NCBI RefSeq assembly: GCF_000744815.1
Contig: NZ_JQMQ01000005.1
Coordinates: forward strand, 5,909,801 to 5,973,800
DNA from: Phaeacidiphilus oryzae TH49
Lineage (GTDB): Bacteria > Actinomycetota > Actinomycetes > Streptomycetales > Streptomycetaceae
Length of the DNA stretch: 64,000 bases
Direction of reading: 5' to 3'
The position numbers and the translations under genes were made by a program. Below the pieces are notes generated by a model, which saw only the letters and a program-made list of their open reading frames with translations, did not search any database and was not told where the DNA came from. Positions within the stretch are counted from its first letter, which is position 1, and every line of letters starts with the position of its first letter. Positions 35,543-44,135 of this stretch are shown in pieces.

Positions 35543-35696
35543 CCCCGCGCCCGCTCGGCCTCCGGGCCGCGACCGCCACCCCCGAGACGGGCCCCCGTCC
35601 GCCGCCGCCCCCGGACCCGCCCCGGTATCCGCCATCCCGTCGCCCCCGTCAGCCGCATCCGCCCCCGCACCGCCCGCGGGCGGGCGCCCCGGACCG

Positions 35697-36482
35697 GTGA
35701 CCCGGCCCAACGGTCAGCCCTACCACCCCCGGAAGCTCGCGGGCCTGCCCGACGTCCTCGCCCTTCAGAAGCTCCGCGCCGCCGGTGTGCCCGCTCTTCT
35801 CTACGGCCCGCCCGGCACCGGGAAGACGGCGCTGGTCGAGGCCGCCTTCCCCGACCTGATCACGGTCGCCGGGGACGGCGACACCACCGTCGGCGACCTG
35901 ATCGGCGAGTACACCCAGGACCCCTCCGGCGGCTACACCTTCGTCTACGGGCCGCTGGTGGTCGCCATGCTGGAAGGCCGCCCCCTGCTCCTGGACGACG
36001 CCACCCTCATCTCCCCCCGCGTCCTGGCCTGCGCCTACAGCGCCCTGGACGGCCGCCGCCAGCTCCAGGTCAAGGCGCACAAGGGCGAGACGATCACCGC
36101 CGCCGAGGGGTTCTACGCCCTTGCGGGCCACAACCCCGGGGTGCACGGCGCGGTACTTTCCGACGCCCTCGCCTCCCGCTTCGCCGTCCAGTTGCACGTC
36201 GCCACCGACTACAGCCTCGCCGACGCCCTCGGTATCGACTCCAAGGCCGTACGCATCGCCCGCAATCTCGCCAAGCGCGTCGAGTCCGGTGAGATCGGCT
36301 GGACCCTCCAACTCCGCGAACTCATCGCCTTCCAGAGGATCGCCGACACCCTCGGCGCGCAGGCCGCCTTCGCCAACCTGGTCGGCATCGCCCCGCCCGA
36401 GGACCGCGACACGGTGATCGACGTCGTCACCCGCATCATCGGCAGCGAGGTCGCCCCGCTCACCCTCGGCCCGCGCATCTGA
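35697..36482 (+). CDS. MoxR-like AAA+ ATPase, possibly 5'-truncated
   Basis: The 261-residue product (from the first available GTG) starts RPNGQPYHPRKLAG and has Walker A GPPGTGKT at about residues 37-44, Walker B PLLLDDAT and the sensor AGHNPG. MoxR/CbbQ ATPases act with von Willebrand factor A partners to remodel other proteins, and the next gene is such a partner. No ribosome binding site precedes the GTG. The same frame stays open upstream as an Ala/Pro/Ser-rich coding-like stretch up to the IS end at 35543, so the original N-terminus may have been removed by the IS insertion. Confidence 0.85.
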   Translation: MTRPNGQPYHPRKLAGLPDVLALQKLRAAGVPALLYGPPGTGKTALVEAAFPDLITVAGDGDTTVGDLIGEYTQDPSGGYTFVYGPLVVAMLEGRPLLLDDATLISPRVLACAYSALDGRRQLQVKAHKGETITAAEGFYALAGHNPGVHGAVLSDALASRFAVQLHVATDYSLADALGIDSKAVRIARNLAKRVESGEIGWTLQLRELIAFQRIADTLGAQAAFANLVGIAPPEDRDTVIDVVTRIIGSEVAPLTLGPRI

Positions 36483-36574
36483 GCGCGATCCCTCGACCGC
36501 GCGATCCCCAGCCCGATCGCCCGATCACTGACGCCGCCTCAACTCCGCCTCCCCGCGAAGGACCGTGATCCGCC

Positions 36575-38431
36575 ATGCCTGCACACATCCACCTCGACCC
36601 CGGAGCCGGCCCCGCCGCCCCCTCCTCGACCGCCGCTGCCGCCGCTGAAGACGCGATCGCCCGCTGGGCGGACGACGGCGGCGCCCCGGCCCCCGAGCGC
36701 ACCGTCGACGCCGAGGCGCACTGGCTGCGCGTCTCGGCCGCCCTGACCGCCCGCCTGCCCGAGCTGACCGGACGCGAGGACCTCGTCGTCACCTGCCGCC
36801 CCGGCACCGAATCCGGCGCCCCCGCCGCCTTCTTCCCCACCCGCGCCGCCATCGAGGTCGACGGCACCCTCTTCCGCCCCCACCCGCCCGCGGCCCTGCG
36901 GCCCGACCAGCACGGAGACGAGGAGCGCTACCCCGCCGCGTGGGGCGCCCTCGTCCACGAGGCCGCCCACGCCGTGCACTCCCGCTGGGTCCCCGCGCCC
37001 TGCGAGCGTGGCAGCCGGGCCGCCGAAGCCGCCGGGCTCCTCGAGGAATCCCGCATCGAGAAACGCCACCTGAACCGCCGCCCCCAGGACCGCCGATGGC
37101 TGCGCGCCTCCCTCCACCGCATCGTCCTGGCCGACCTCGGCCCAGCCCTGCCCGACACCCCGCACAGCGCCGCCCGCCTGGCCACCCTCGTCCTCGCCCG
37201 CACCGACGCCGGAATCCTCGACGAAGCCGAGACCGCCCCCGTACGCCGCGTCGTCGAAGACGTCCTCGACCCCGAACTCCTCGCCCGCCTCGCCGCCCTG
37301 TGGAACCGCGCTCACACCCTGGCCGACGAGGACGGCGCCGCCATGCTCGACCTCGGCCGCCAGTGGTGCGACCTCCTCGGCCCACTCCCCACTCCGCCCG
37401 GAACCGCGCCCGGTGCCCCAAGGCGGCCCGGTCTCGGCGACGACGCGTCCGCCCCGACCTCCTCCCGCCCAACCGGCGGGCGTCTGGCCGACTCGCTGTC
37501 CGACCTCGGCGGTGAGATCGCCGCCGACGAGAAGGCCCGCGCCGCCCGCAGCGCCCGCACCCGGGACTGCGCCGCACAGGCGGCCGAGCAACGACGCGCC
37601 GCCGATCTCGCCAAGAAGGTCTTCGACTCCGCCCGCGGAACTCACCCGATCAACGCCCACACCGGAGCTGAAGGCCCGCGCAGCCCGCTGCGCGGTACCC
37701 GACCCCCGACTACCGCCGAACGAGCCGCCGCCGGGAAACTCGCCCGCGCCCTGCGGGCCGCCGCCTACCGCGAGCGCACCGAGACCACCCTCACCTGCGC
37801 CACCCCGCCCGGCCGGCTGCGGATGCGGGCCGCCCTCGCACGCGACGCCCAACGCGCCGCGGGTGCCGCGCCCACCGCCGAGCCCTTCACCCGGACCGTC
37901 CGCCGCAGCGTGCCCAGCCCCCCGCTCCGGGTCGGCATCGCCGTCGACGTCTCCGGCTCCATGGCCCGGGCCACCGCACCCATGGCTTCCGCCACCTGGA
38001 TCCTCGCCCGCGCCACCGCACTGACCGACCCCGACTCCCGCACCGCCGCCCTCACCTACGACGCCCACCTCACCGCCGTGACCCGCCCCGGCCACCACCC
38101 GGCCCAGGTCACCGAGTTCCGCGCCCGCGGCAACGTCGAACGCCTCGCCGCCGCCACCAGCGTGCTCACCGCGGCCCTGGACCTCGACCAACCCGGCGCC
38201 GGACGCCTCCTGGTCATCGCCACCGACGGCCACTACACCCGCGAGGAGACCCAGGCCGCCCGCGCCCGCCTCGCCGCCCTGTCCGCCACCGGCTGCGCGG
38301 TCCTCCACCTCGCCTTCGCCCCCGCCGCCACCCGCTTCCCCGGCGTTCCCCTGGCCATCCTGCGCAATCCGGACCGCGCCGTCGACATCATCTGCCGCGC
38401 CGCCACCCTCGCCATCACCACGACTCAGTGA
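36575..38431 (+). CDS. von Willebrand factor A domain protein, partner of the MoxR-like ATPase
   Basis: The 618-residue product has a long Ala/Arg-rich N-terminal part with an HEAAHAVHSRW motif near residue 130 (zinc-peptidase-like HExxH) and a C-terminal VWA domain. The metal-ion-dependent adhesion motif DVSGSMA is at about residue 458, and the strand VIATDGHYT follows. MoxR-VWA pairs typically assemble or activate a client enzyme or mediate stress chaperoning. The gene is 92 bases after the ATPase. The internal HEAAH could mean the N-terminal half is a metalloprotease remnant. The client is unknown. Confidence 0.78.
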   Translation: MPAHIHLDPGAGPAAPSSTAAAAAEDAIARWADDGGAPAPERTVDAEAHWLRVSAALTARLPELTGREDLVVTCRPGTESGAPAAFFPTRAAIEVDGTLFRPHPPAALRPDQHGDEERYPAAWGALVHEAAHAVHSRWVPAPCERGSRAAEAAGLLEESRIEKRHLNRRPQDRRWLRASLHRIVLADLGPALPDTPHSAARLATLVLARTDAGILDEAETAPVRRVVEDVLDPELLARLAALWNRAHTLADEDGAAMLDLGRQWCDLLGPLPTPPGTAPGAPRRPGLGDDASAPTSSRPTGGRLADSLSDLGGEIAADEKARAARSARTRDCAAQAAEQRRAADLAKKVFDSARGTHPINAHTGAEGPRSPLRGTRPPTTAERAAAGKLARALRAAAYRERTETTLTCATPPGRLRMRAALARDAQRAAGAAPTAEPFTRTVRRSVPSPPLRVGIAVDVSGSMARATAPMASATWILARATALTDPDSRTAALTYDAHLTAVTRPGHHPAQVTEFRARGNVERLAAATSVLTAALDLDQPGAGRLLVIATDGHYTREETQAARARLAALSATGCAVLHLAFAPAATRFPGVPLAILRNPDRAVDIICRAATLAITTTQ

Positions 38432-38532
38432 CCCCCACTCCCCGGCCCCGCCAAGGCCGGGGGTACGCACCCGCGCACTCAACCCACTCCCGGCCCGCTC
38501 AACCCGCCTTCCTCACCCAGGAGTTGAAACCC

Positions 38533-38919
38533 ATGACCCTGAACGCCGACCTCTTTTTCACCCACGACTTCCGCCTCCCCCTGAACGGCGCCACCGTCGT
38601 CGGCAACACCCTCTACGCCGCCCCCGACCCCGCAAGCCCTCTGCGCCTGCGCATCGACTTCCACCCCGGCCCGCACCACAACTCCTACACGGGCCTCCGA
38701 ATCACCCTCCTCCACCCCGAAGCCGGTCAGGTCGACCACACCGTCCTGACCTTCGCCGACCACCACACCTACCCCGACCGCCCGCAGCCCGTCATCCGCG
38801 ACTGGCACGACGAGGACTGTCCTTGGGCCGGCGGGAGCTTCGGCGAGCTCTGGCACGCCGTTGCGCGCTACGTCGCCCTCTGGTTCACCGTCGACCTCGA
38901 AGCCGACCGACCTGCTTGA
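38533..38919 (+). CDS. hypothetical protein following the MoxR-VWA pair
   Basis: The 128-residue protein has no family I recognise. It is rich in His and aromatic residues (HPGPHHNSYTG, FADHHTYPD, RDWHDEDCPW), soluble, and without signal or membrane segment. ATG at 38533 follows AGGAG at 38519-38523, 100 bases after the VWA stop. Being last in the same direction as the ATPase and VWA genes, it may be their client or adaptor. That is inference from position only. Confidence 0.65.
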   Translation: MTLNADLFFTHDFRLPLNGATVVGNTLYAAPDPASPLRLRIDFHPGPHHNSYTGLRITLLHPEAGQVDHTVLTFADHHTYPDRPQPVIRDWHDEDCPWAGGSFGELWHAVARYVALWFTVDLEADRPA

Positions 38920-39014
38920 TCGGCTTGAACGGCTTGAGATTCTTCGGCCACTGCAACGGGTGAATGGACGCAGTAGGAGAAACCTGGGCCGATCTCAGCT
39001 CGTTCCCTGGTGCA

Positions 39015-39071
39015 GGCCGCCTCCGCATCCCCCGGCGGAGGCGGCCGCAGCAGGCCGGTGACGCACCGGCC
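39015..39071 (+). terminator. tandem hairpins closing the MoxR-VWA unit
   Basis: GGCCGCCTCCGC at 39015-39026 pairs perfectly with GCGGAGGCGGCC at 39035-39046. Right after it GGCCGGTG at 39053-39060 pairs with CACCGGCC at 39064-39071 across a 3-base loop. There is no T-run. The location, 96 bases past the small hypothetical gene and before the glycosyltransferase, fits a terminator. Confidence 0.65.
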
Positions 39072-39217
39072 ACCGCGCTGCTGTCGCTCTGACAGGAGCA
39101 CGGTCTCAGGGGCGGGGTGTGCATACCGACATGCGGCGGCCCGGATGCACGACCAGCACGACTAAGGTGGGCCGCTCGACAGCTCGGCGGCCGAGGCTCG
39201 GCCGGATGGGGAGTGCC

Positions 39218-40387
39218 ATGGAGAGCAGCACCGCGCAGCCGTTCCGTCTCCTGGTGACCGGTGGCGGTACCGGCGGGCACACCTACCCCGCGCTGACCGC
39301 TGTGCGCACACTGCGGGCCCGACTGGCCGCCGAGGGGCGGGCCCTGGAGCCGTTGTGGGTGGGCCAGGCCGATTCCCTGGAGGAGCGGGTCGCGGCCGGC
39401 GAGGGCATCGCGTTCCGCTCGGTGGCGACCGGAAAGATCCGACGCTCCAGCAGTCCGCTGAAGATGCTGTCCGCGGCGAACATGCGGGACATGGGGCGGG
39501 TCCCGCTCGGCGCTGCGCAGGCCCGCTCGATCGTCTCCGATTTCCATCCCGATGTGGTGCTGGCCACCGGCGGCTATGTCGCGGTGCCGATCGGGCTCGC
39601 CGCTGGGGTGTGCCGTCGGCCGCTGGTGGTGCACGAGCAGACGGTGCGGCTGGGGCTGGCGAACCGGGGGCTGGCCAGGGTGGCTGACCGGATGGCAGTC
39701 TCCTCGGAGTCCACGTTGGAGCTGCTGTCGGAGTCGGTGCGGCGGCGGGCGGTGGTGACCGGAAACCCGGTGCGCCCGGAGGTCCTGACCGGACGGGTCG
39801 ACAAGGCCCTCGGGCTTCCGGCTCTGGCGGGATTCGCCCCAGGGCTGCCGACCGTGTACGTGACGGGTGGAGCGCAAGGCGCCCAGCAGGTCAACCGGCT
39901 GGTCAGCCAGGTGCTGCCGGAGCTGCTGCAACACGCCAACGTGATCCACCAATGCGGTCCTGACAACGAGGCCTCGCTGCGCGAGCACGCGACTGGGCTG
40001 CCGCCGGATGCGGCCGCACGGTACTGGCTGACGGGCTACGTGGGGGCCGAACTGCCGGACGTGCTGGCCCTGGCCGACGTCGTGGTCGCGCGCAGCGGGG
40101 CCGGGACGATCGCCGAGCTCACGGCGCTGGGCAAGCCGGGGGTGCTGGTGCCGCTGGCCTCGTCGGCCGGGAACGAGCAGGTGCACAACGCGCGCCATCT
40201 CGAAACCGCCGGGGCCGCGGTCGCGCTGGTCGGCGAGGTGGCGGCCGAGGATCTGACGGCGGCGCTGGGGCCGCTGCTCGCTGATCCGGCGCGCCGCTCG
40301 GGAATGGGCGAGCGCGCCCGATCGCTCGGGCGCCCGGACGCTGCCGAGCGCCTCGCGGACGTGCTGCTGGCCGCCGCCGACCGGTGA
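39218..40387 (+). CDS. MurG-like glycosyltransferase (GT28 family)
   Basis: The 389-residue product has the MurG fold signatures: GGGTGGHTYPAL at residues 15-26, VLATGGYVAVP, VHEQTVRLGLANR, VTGGAQGAQQVN, and the donor-binding ARSGAGTIAEL and VPLASSAGNEQ. MurG adds GlcNAc to lipid I; this copy is outside any division/cell-wall cluster and next to sugar-nucleotide genes, so it is probably a dedicated paralogue for another acceptor. ATG at 39218 follows GGATGGGGAG. It converges on the operon at 40415-44092. Confidence 0.85.
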   Translation: MESSTAQPFRLLVTGGGTGGHTYPALTAVRTLRARLAAEGRALEPLWVGQADSLEERVAAGEGIAFRSVATGKIRRSSSPLKMLSAANMRDMGRVPLGAAQARSIVSDFHPDVVLATGGYVAVPIGLAAGVCRRPLVVHEQTVRLGLANRGLARVADRMAVSSESTLELLSESVRRRAVVTGNPVRPEVLTGRVDKALGLPALAGFAPGLPTVYVTGGAQGAQQVNRLVSQVLPELLQHANVIHQCGPDNEASLREHATGLPPDAAARYWLTGYVGAELPDVLALADVVVARSGAGTIAELTALGKPGVLVPLASSAGNEQVHNARHLETAGAAVALVGEVAAEDLTAALGPLLADPARRSGMGERARSLGRPDAAERLADVLLAAADR

Positions 40388-40414
40388 GACCCCGGTGGGC
40401 GGCGGCCCGGCGTG

Positions 40415-40855
40415 CTATGCGTTCATCCAGTGGGCGGCCCCATCCGCGATGAGCGCGGCGCACTGGGCGAAGCTGCGGGCGTCGCCGCCGTAGGGGTCGG
40501 GAACCTCGCGATCGGGCAGGTAGAGGCGCAGCCGGGGCAGGGCTGCGGGGTAGCGGGCGGCGAGTTCGTCGCGGACGGCGTAGTCCATTGCCAGGACGAG
40601 ATCGGCCTGGGCGACCAGCGCCGCGGTGACCTGCCGGGCGCGGTGCCGGGCCAGGTCGTAGCCCAGGGCCGCAGCGGTGGAGACCATCGGCGGGTGGGCC
40701 GGCCGGCCGCGCCAGCGGTCGCGCAGCCCGGCCGAGCGGACGAGGGTGCCGGCCGGGGCGCGGTCGGCGAGGACGGCGGCGGCCAGCGGGGAGCGGCAGA
40801 TATTGCCCAGGCAGACGGCCAGGATCCGGCACTGAACAGGCTTCTGACGGCTCAT
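40415..40855 (-). CDS. low-molecular-weight protein tyrosine phosphatase
   Basis: The 146-residue product has the P-loop VCLGNICRSP with nucleophile Cys15 and Arg21, and the general-acid Asp in VPDPYGG. Such phosphatases often sit beside exopolysaccharide or sugar-pathway genes, where they reverse tyrosine kinases, but some act on small molecules. It is the last gene of the operon and overlaps the DegT gene by four bases (ATGA). No tyrosine kinase gene is nearby, so a pathway role in sugar-phosphate removal is worth considering. Confidence 0.88.
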   Translation of the reverse strand: MSRQKPVQCRILAVCLGNICRSPLAAAVLADRAPAGTLVRSAGLRDRWRGRPAHPPMVSTAAALGYDLARHRARQVTAALVAQADLVLAMDYAVRDELAARYPAALPRLRLYLPDREVPDPYGGDARSFAQCAALIADGAAHWMNA

Positions 40856-42003
40856 CGCCCCGCCAGGGCTTGGCGCAGGGCATCCGCGACGCGTGCCGGA
40901 TCACCGGGGCGCAGGTGCTGGTGGAAGGGGAGGGTGAGGATCTCCCGTCCGGTCTGCTCGGTGACCGGCATGGGCCGGGTCCAGGCGCGGAAGGCGGGCT
41001 GCAGGTGGTTGGGCGGGTAGTGCACGCCGACACCGACGCCGGCCGCGCGCAGCGCCACGAAGGTCCGGTCGCGCTGCTCGATGGGCACCCGCACCGCGCA
41101 CAACGAGGGCACGCTGCGGGCGACGTCCACGTCGACCGTGCGTACCCCGTCGATGTCGGCGAGTGCCTCACGGTAGGCCGTCCACAGGGTCCGGCGTTCC
41201 CGCTCGGCGCGATCGCGGTGGGCGAGCTGGACCCGGCCGATCGCCGCGTTCAGGGCCGGGAGGCCGGCCCGCAGGCCGTGTCCGGTGACGCGGTAGCCGG
41301 TGGCGGCGGCCCGCTGTTCGGCGCTCTCGGCGATGCCGAGGCCGCGCAGGGTTCGCAAGGCGGCGGCGTCGAGGGGGTGACGGGGGACGACGGCGCCGCC
41401 CTGGCCGCAGGTCAGGTTCTTGATGGGGCCGAAGGAGAAGCACGTCAACTCGCCGGTGGCACCGACCCGGAGGCGGCCGTGCCGGGAGCCGAAAGCGTGG
41501 GCGGCGTCCTCGACCACCGTGATCCGTCGCCGGGTCAGCTCCGCCCGCAGCGGGTCGAGGTCCACCGCCCGCCCGCCGTAGAGCACCGGGAGGACGGCGC
41601 GGGTGGAAGCAGTGAGGGCGGCGGCCACGCTGTCGGCCGTGACGCACAGCGTGTCCGGGTCGATCTCGGCGAAGCGCGGCGAGGCGCCGACGGCGAGCAC
41701 TGCCTGGACGGTGGCGCAGAAGGTCATCGAGGGCACCACCACCTCGTCCCCGGCGCTGATCCCGGCAGCGTGCAGGGCGAGTTGGAGGGCGGTGGTGCCG
41801 GAGGCGACCGCGACCACGTCGGGTACGCCGAGGAACGAGGCGAGTTCGCTTTCGAATTCTTCGGTTTCGGCGGTGTGCCCGTACTGGCCCTGGGCGAGTA
41901 CGCGGCTCAGGGCTTCGTGTTCGGGTCCGTACAGGTACGGCGCGGCGTTGCGCTCGATGCCCGGGATGGGGACCTGGGAGGGTACGCGGTAGGTGACACT
42001 CAT
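40852..42003 (-). CDS. DegT/DnrJ/EryC1/StrS sugar aminotransferase
   Basis: PLP-dependent aminotransferase of 383 residues acting on keto-sugars or cyclitols. Motifs are SGTTALQLAL, VVPSMTFCATVQAVLAVG, VVEDAAHAFGS and FSFGPIKNLTCGQGG with the Schiff-base lysine at about residue 195. A 4-keto-6-deoxy sugar from the dehydratase encoded upstream in the same operon is the obvious substrate. It overlaps the phosphatase gene (ATGA) and follows the ATP-grasp gene after 22 bases. Confidence 0.9.
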   Translation of the reverse strand: MSVTYRVPSQVPIPGIERNAAPYLYGPEHEALSRVLAQGQYGHTAETEEFESELASFLGVPDVVAVASGTTALQLALHAAGISAGDEVVVPSMTFCATVQAVLAVGASPRFAEIDPDTLCVTADSVAAALTASTRAVLPVLYGGRAVDLDPLRAELTRRRITVVEDAAHAFGSRHGRLRVGATGELTCFSFGPIKNLTCGQGGAVVPRHPLDAAALRTLRGLGIAESAEQRAAATGYRVTGHGLRAGLPALNAAIGRVQLAHRDRAERERRTLWTAYREALADIDGVRTVDVDVARSVPSLCAVRVPIEQRDRTFVALRAAGVGVGVHYPPNHLQPAFRAWTRPMPVTEQTGREILTLPFHQHLRPGDPARVADALRQALAGR

Positions 42004-42025
42004 GGCTGGTCTTCTCCTTCGTGGG

Positions 42026-43039
42026 TCAGGTTGCAGTGGTGGGAGTGGTGGGAGCGGGGCCGGTGATGGCTGTGGTGCCTGTGGTCGTGACGGCGAGCGT
42101 GGTCACGGCCTTGGTGAGGCGCACACCGGGGTGGTAGGCGAGGCGCGCGTGCTCGACGGGACGGCCGAACAGCCCGTTGAGTAGTTGCAGGACGAGTTCG
42201 GCGCCGGCCGCCTCGGCCACTGCGAATCCGCCGGCGACCCGCGCGTTCATCTCCGTGATGACCACCCGGGGGTCGTCATCGCGCAGGAACCCCTGGACGC
42301 AGCACAGCCCAGCTGCCCCTGTCGCGGCGAGTACCTCCTTGACCACGCTCTCGGCCGCAGGGTCGGTGAAGGTTCGCGAGACGACGGCCAGGCCTCCCTT
42401 GACCCGTTCGCGGTCGCGAAGGATCACTGACGCCCGCCCGCCGCGGTCGACGAGGCAGTCCGCGGTGAATTCCTGTCCGGTGACGCGCTCCTGGACCAGC
42501 GGATCCGGGGTGAGTTCGCAGAGCACCCGGGCCTGTGCGACGTCTTCGCAGGTGTGCACGCCCTGGGAGCCGTGCCCGCGGCGGGGTTTGACGATCAGCG
42601 GGGTTCCCTCGGGAACGCGCTCCAGACGGTCGGGCGGCCAGCTGCGCGGGGCCGGAATGCGGTGCGCGGCCAGAACGGCGGCGAAGGCGCCCTTGTCCAG
42701 TGCGGCGGTCATCGCCCGTGCCGGGGGCAGCCAGGTGCGTACCCCTCGCGCGAGCAGCGTCCGCCGCAGGCCCCGCAGCCGGGGCAGTTCCTCCTCGACG
42801 GTGCTCACCATCGCATCGGGGCGCCATCGTCGGCACAGGTCGAGCAGCACCGCCGGGAACGCCGGAGCGGAGGCCCGGGCCAGCACCGTGGGTGTGGCGA
42901 AGGGCAGGTGGAGACCGGGGGCGAGCGGGTCGGAGTCGGCGACGATCACCCGGTGCCCGGCGCGTTGGATGGAACGGGCGAGATCCAGGCCGGGGGCGGC
43001 GCCCACGCCGGTGACCAGCACGGTGCACGGGGCGGCCAT
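42026..43039 (-). CDS. ATP-grasp domain ligase
   Basis: The 337-residue product begins with the pre-ATP-grasp Rossmann start VLVTGVGAAPGLDLARSI and has ATP-binding PLIVKPRRGHGSQGV and the metal-binding late motif VVITEMNARVAGGF. It resembles the carbamoyl-phosphate-synthase-like ATP-grasp proteins that ligate a carboxylate to an amine. In this operon it could couple an amino acid to an amino sugar. The last ~25 residues are a Thr/Pro repeat. It is 3 bases after the dehydratase gene, so co-translated. Confidence 0.82.
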   Translation of the reverse strand: MAAPCTVLVTGVGAAPGLDLARSIQRAGHRVIVADSDPLAPGLHLPFATPTVLARASAPAFPAVLLDLCRRWRPDAMVSTVEEELPRLRGLRRTLLARGVRTWLPPARAMTAALDKGAFAAVLAAHRIPAPRSWPPDRLERVPEGTPLIVKPRRGHGSQGVHTCEDVAQARVLCELTPDPLVQERVTGQEFTADCLVDRGGRASVILRDRERVKGGLAVVSRTFTDPAAESVVKEVLAATGAAGLCCVQGFLRDDDPRVVITEMNARVAGGFAVAEAAGAELVLQLLNGLFGRPVEHARLAYHPGVRLTKAVTTLAVTTTGTTAITGPAPTTPTTAT

Positions 43040-43042
43040 GGG

Positions 43043-44092
43043 TCAGCCCTGCCGCTGCGGGTGCGGCCGCAGTCCGACGCGGGGGAGCGGGGCCCGGGGA
43101 TTGCGCTTCAGCGGCGCCCAGCGGTCGGGATGGTCCCGGTACCACTCCACGGTCGCGGCCAGTCCCGCCTCCAGCGGGACGACGGGCCGGTAGCCCAGCC
43201 GGTGAATCTTGGCCCAGTCCATGGCGTAGCGGCGGTCGTTGGCCGGCCGGTCCGGGACCTGAGTCACGGCGTCCCAGCCGGCCCCGCACGCGTTGAGCAG
43301 CAGCTGCGTCAGCTGGCGATTGGTCAGGTCGGTGCCGCCGGCGATGTTGTAGACCTCGCCGGGGGTGCCGTGGCGCAGGACGAGTTCGATGCCGGCGCTG
43401 TTGTCCGCCACATGCAGCCAGTTGCGTACGTGCCCGCCGTCGCCGTGCAGTGGCACGGTCGCGCCCTTGAGGAGATTGGTCACGAACAGGGGGATGATCT
43501 TCTCGGGGTGCTGGGCCGGGCCGTAGTTGTTCGAGGACCGCGTCACGCACACCGGGACTCCGTAGGTCTGGCAGGCCGACAGCGCCACCAGGTCGGAGGC
43601 GGCCTTTGACGCGGCGTACGGGACACTCGGGCGCAGGGGCGCGTGCTCATCGGCCCGTCCGGATGCGAGCGGCCCGTACACCTCGTCCGTGGACACGTGT
43701 ACGAAGCGGCGCACCGCGTGCCGGCGGGCGGCCTCCAGCAGGGTGTGGGTGCCGAGTACGTTCGTCGCCAGGAACGTCCCGCCCTGCAGAAAGGAGCGGT
43801 CGACATGGGACTCGGCGGCGAAGTGCACCACCGCGTCGTGGCGGGCGACGAGCTCGTCCACCAGTGCGGCGTCCAGGATGTTTCCCTCGACGAAGTCGAA
43901 GCGCTCGCAGAGGTAGGCCTCCCCGAGGTTGGCCCGGTGCCCGGCGTAGGTGAGCGCGTCCAGGACGGTGACGCGGGCGATGTCGTCGGCCGCGAGCAGC
44001 CGTTTGGTGAAGTGCGAGCCGATGAACCCGGCGCCGCCGGTGACGAGCACGCTGCCGCCACTGAATTCGGGCTGTTTGCACTGCTCGGTCAT
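43043..44092 (-). CDS. dTDP-glucose 4,6-dehydratase
   Basis: Extended SDR of 349 residues making 4-keto-6-deoxy-glucose nucleotide. The NAD motif is VTGGAGFIGSH near residue 17, with HFAAESHVDRS, STDEVYG (catalytic Thr-Asp-Glu) and YAASKAASD (Tyr-Lys). NNYGPAQHPEKIIP and GDGGHVRNWLHVAD, split here as GDGGHVRNW and LHVADN, complete the RfbB signature. It opens the operon and provides the substrate for the DegT aminotransferase. ATG at 44092 follows GGGAGG. No dTDP-glucose synthase (RmlA) is nearby, so the activated sugar is borrowed from primary metabolism. Confidence 0.92.
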   Translation of the reverse strand: MTEQCKQPEFSGGSVLVTGGAGFIGSHFTKRLLAADDIARVTVLDALTYAGHRANLGEAYLCERFDFVEGNILDAALVDELVARHDAVVHFAAESHVDRSFLQGGTFLATNVLGTHTLLEAARRHAVRRFVHVSTDEVYGPLASGRADEHAPLRPSVPYAASKAASDLVALSACQTYGVPVCVTRSSNNYGPAQHPEKIIPLFVTNLLKGATVPLHGDGGHVRNWLHVADNSAGIELVLRHGTPGEVYNIAGGTDLTNRQLTQLLLNACGAGWDAVTQVPDRPANDRRYAMDWAKIHRLGYRPVVPLEAGLAATVEWYRDHPDRWAPLKRNPRAPLPRVGLRPHPQRQG

Positions 44093-44135
44093 GATGCCTC
44101 CCAAGGGAATGGGGGAGATGGAGGGTTGCGGACCG

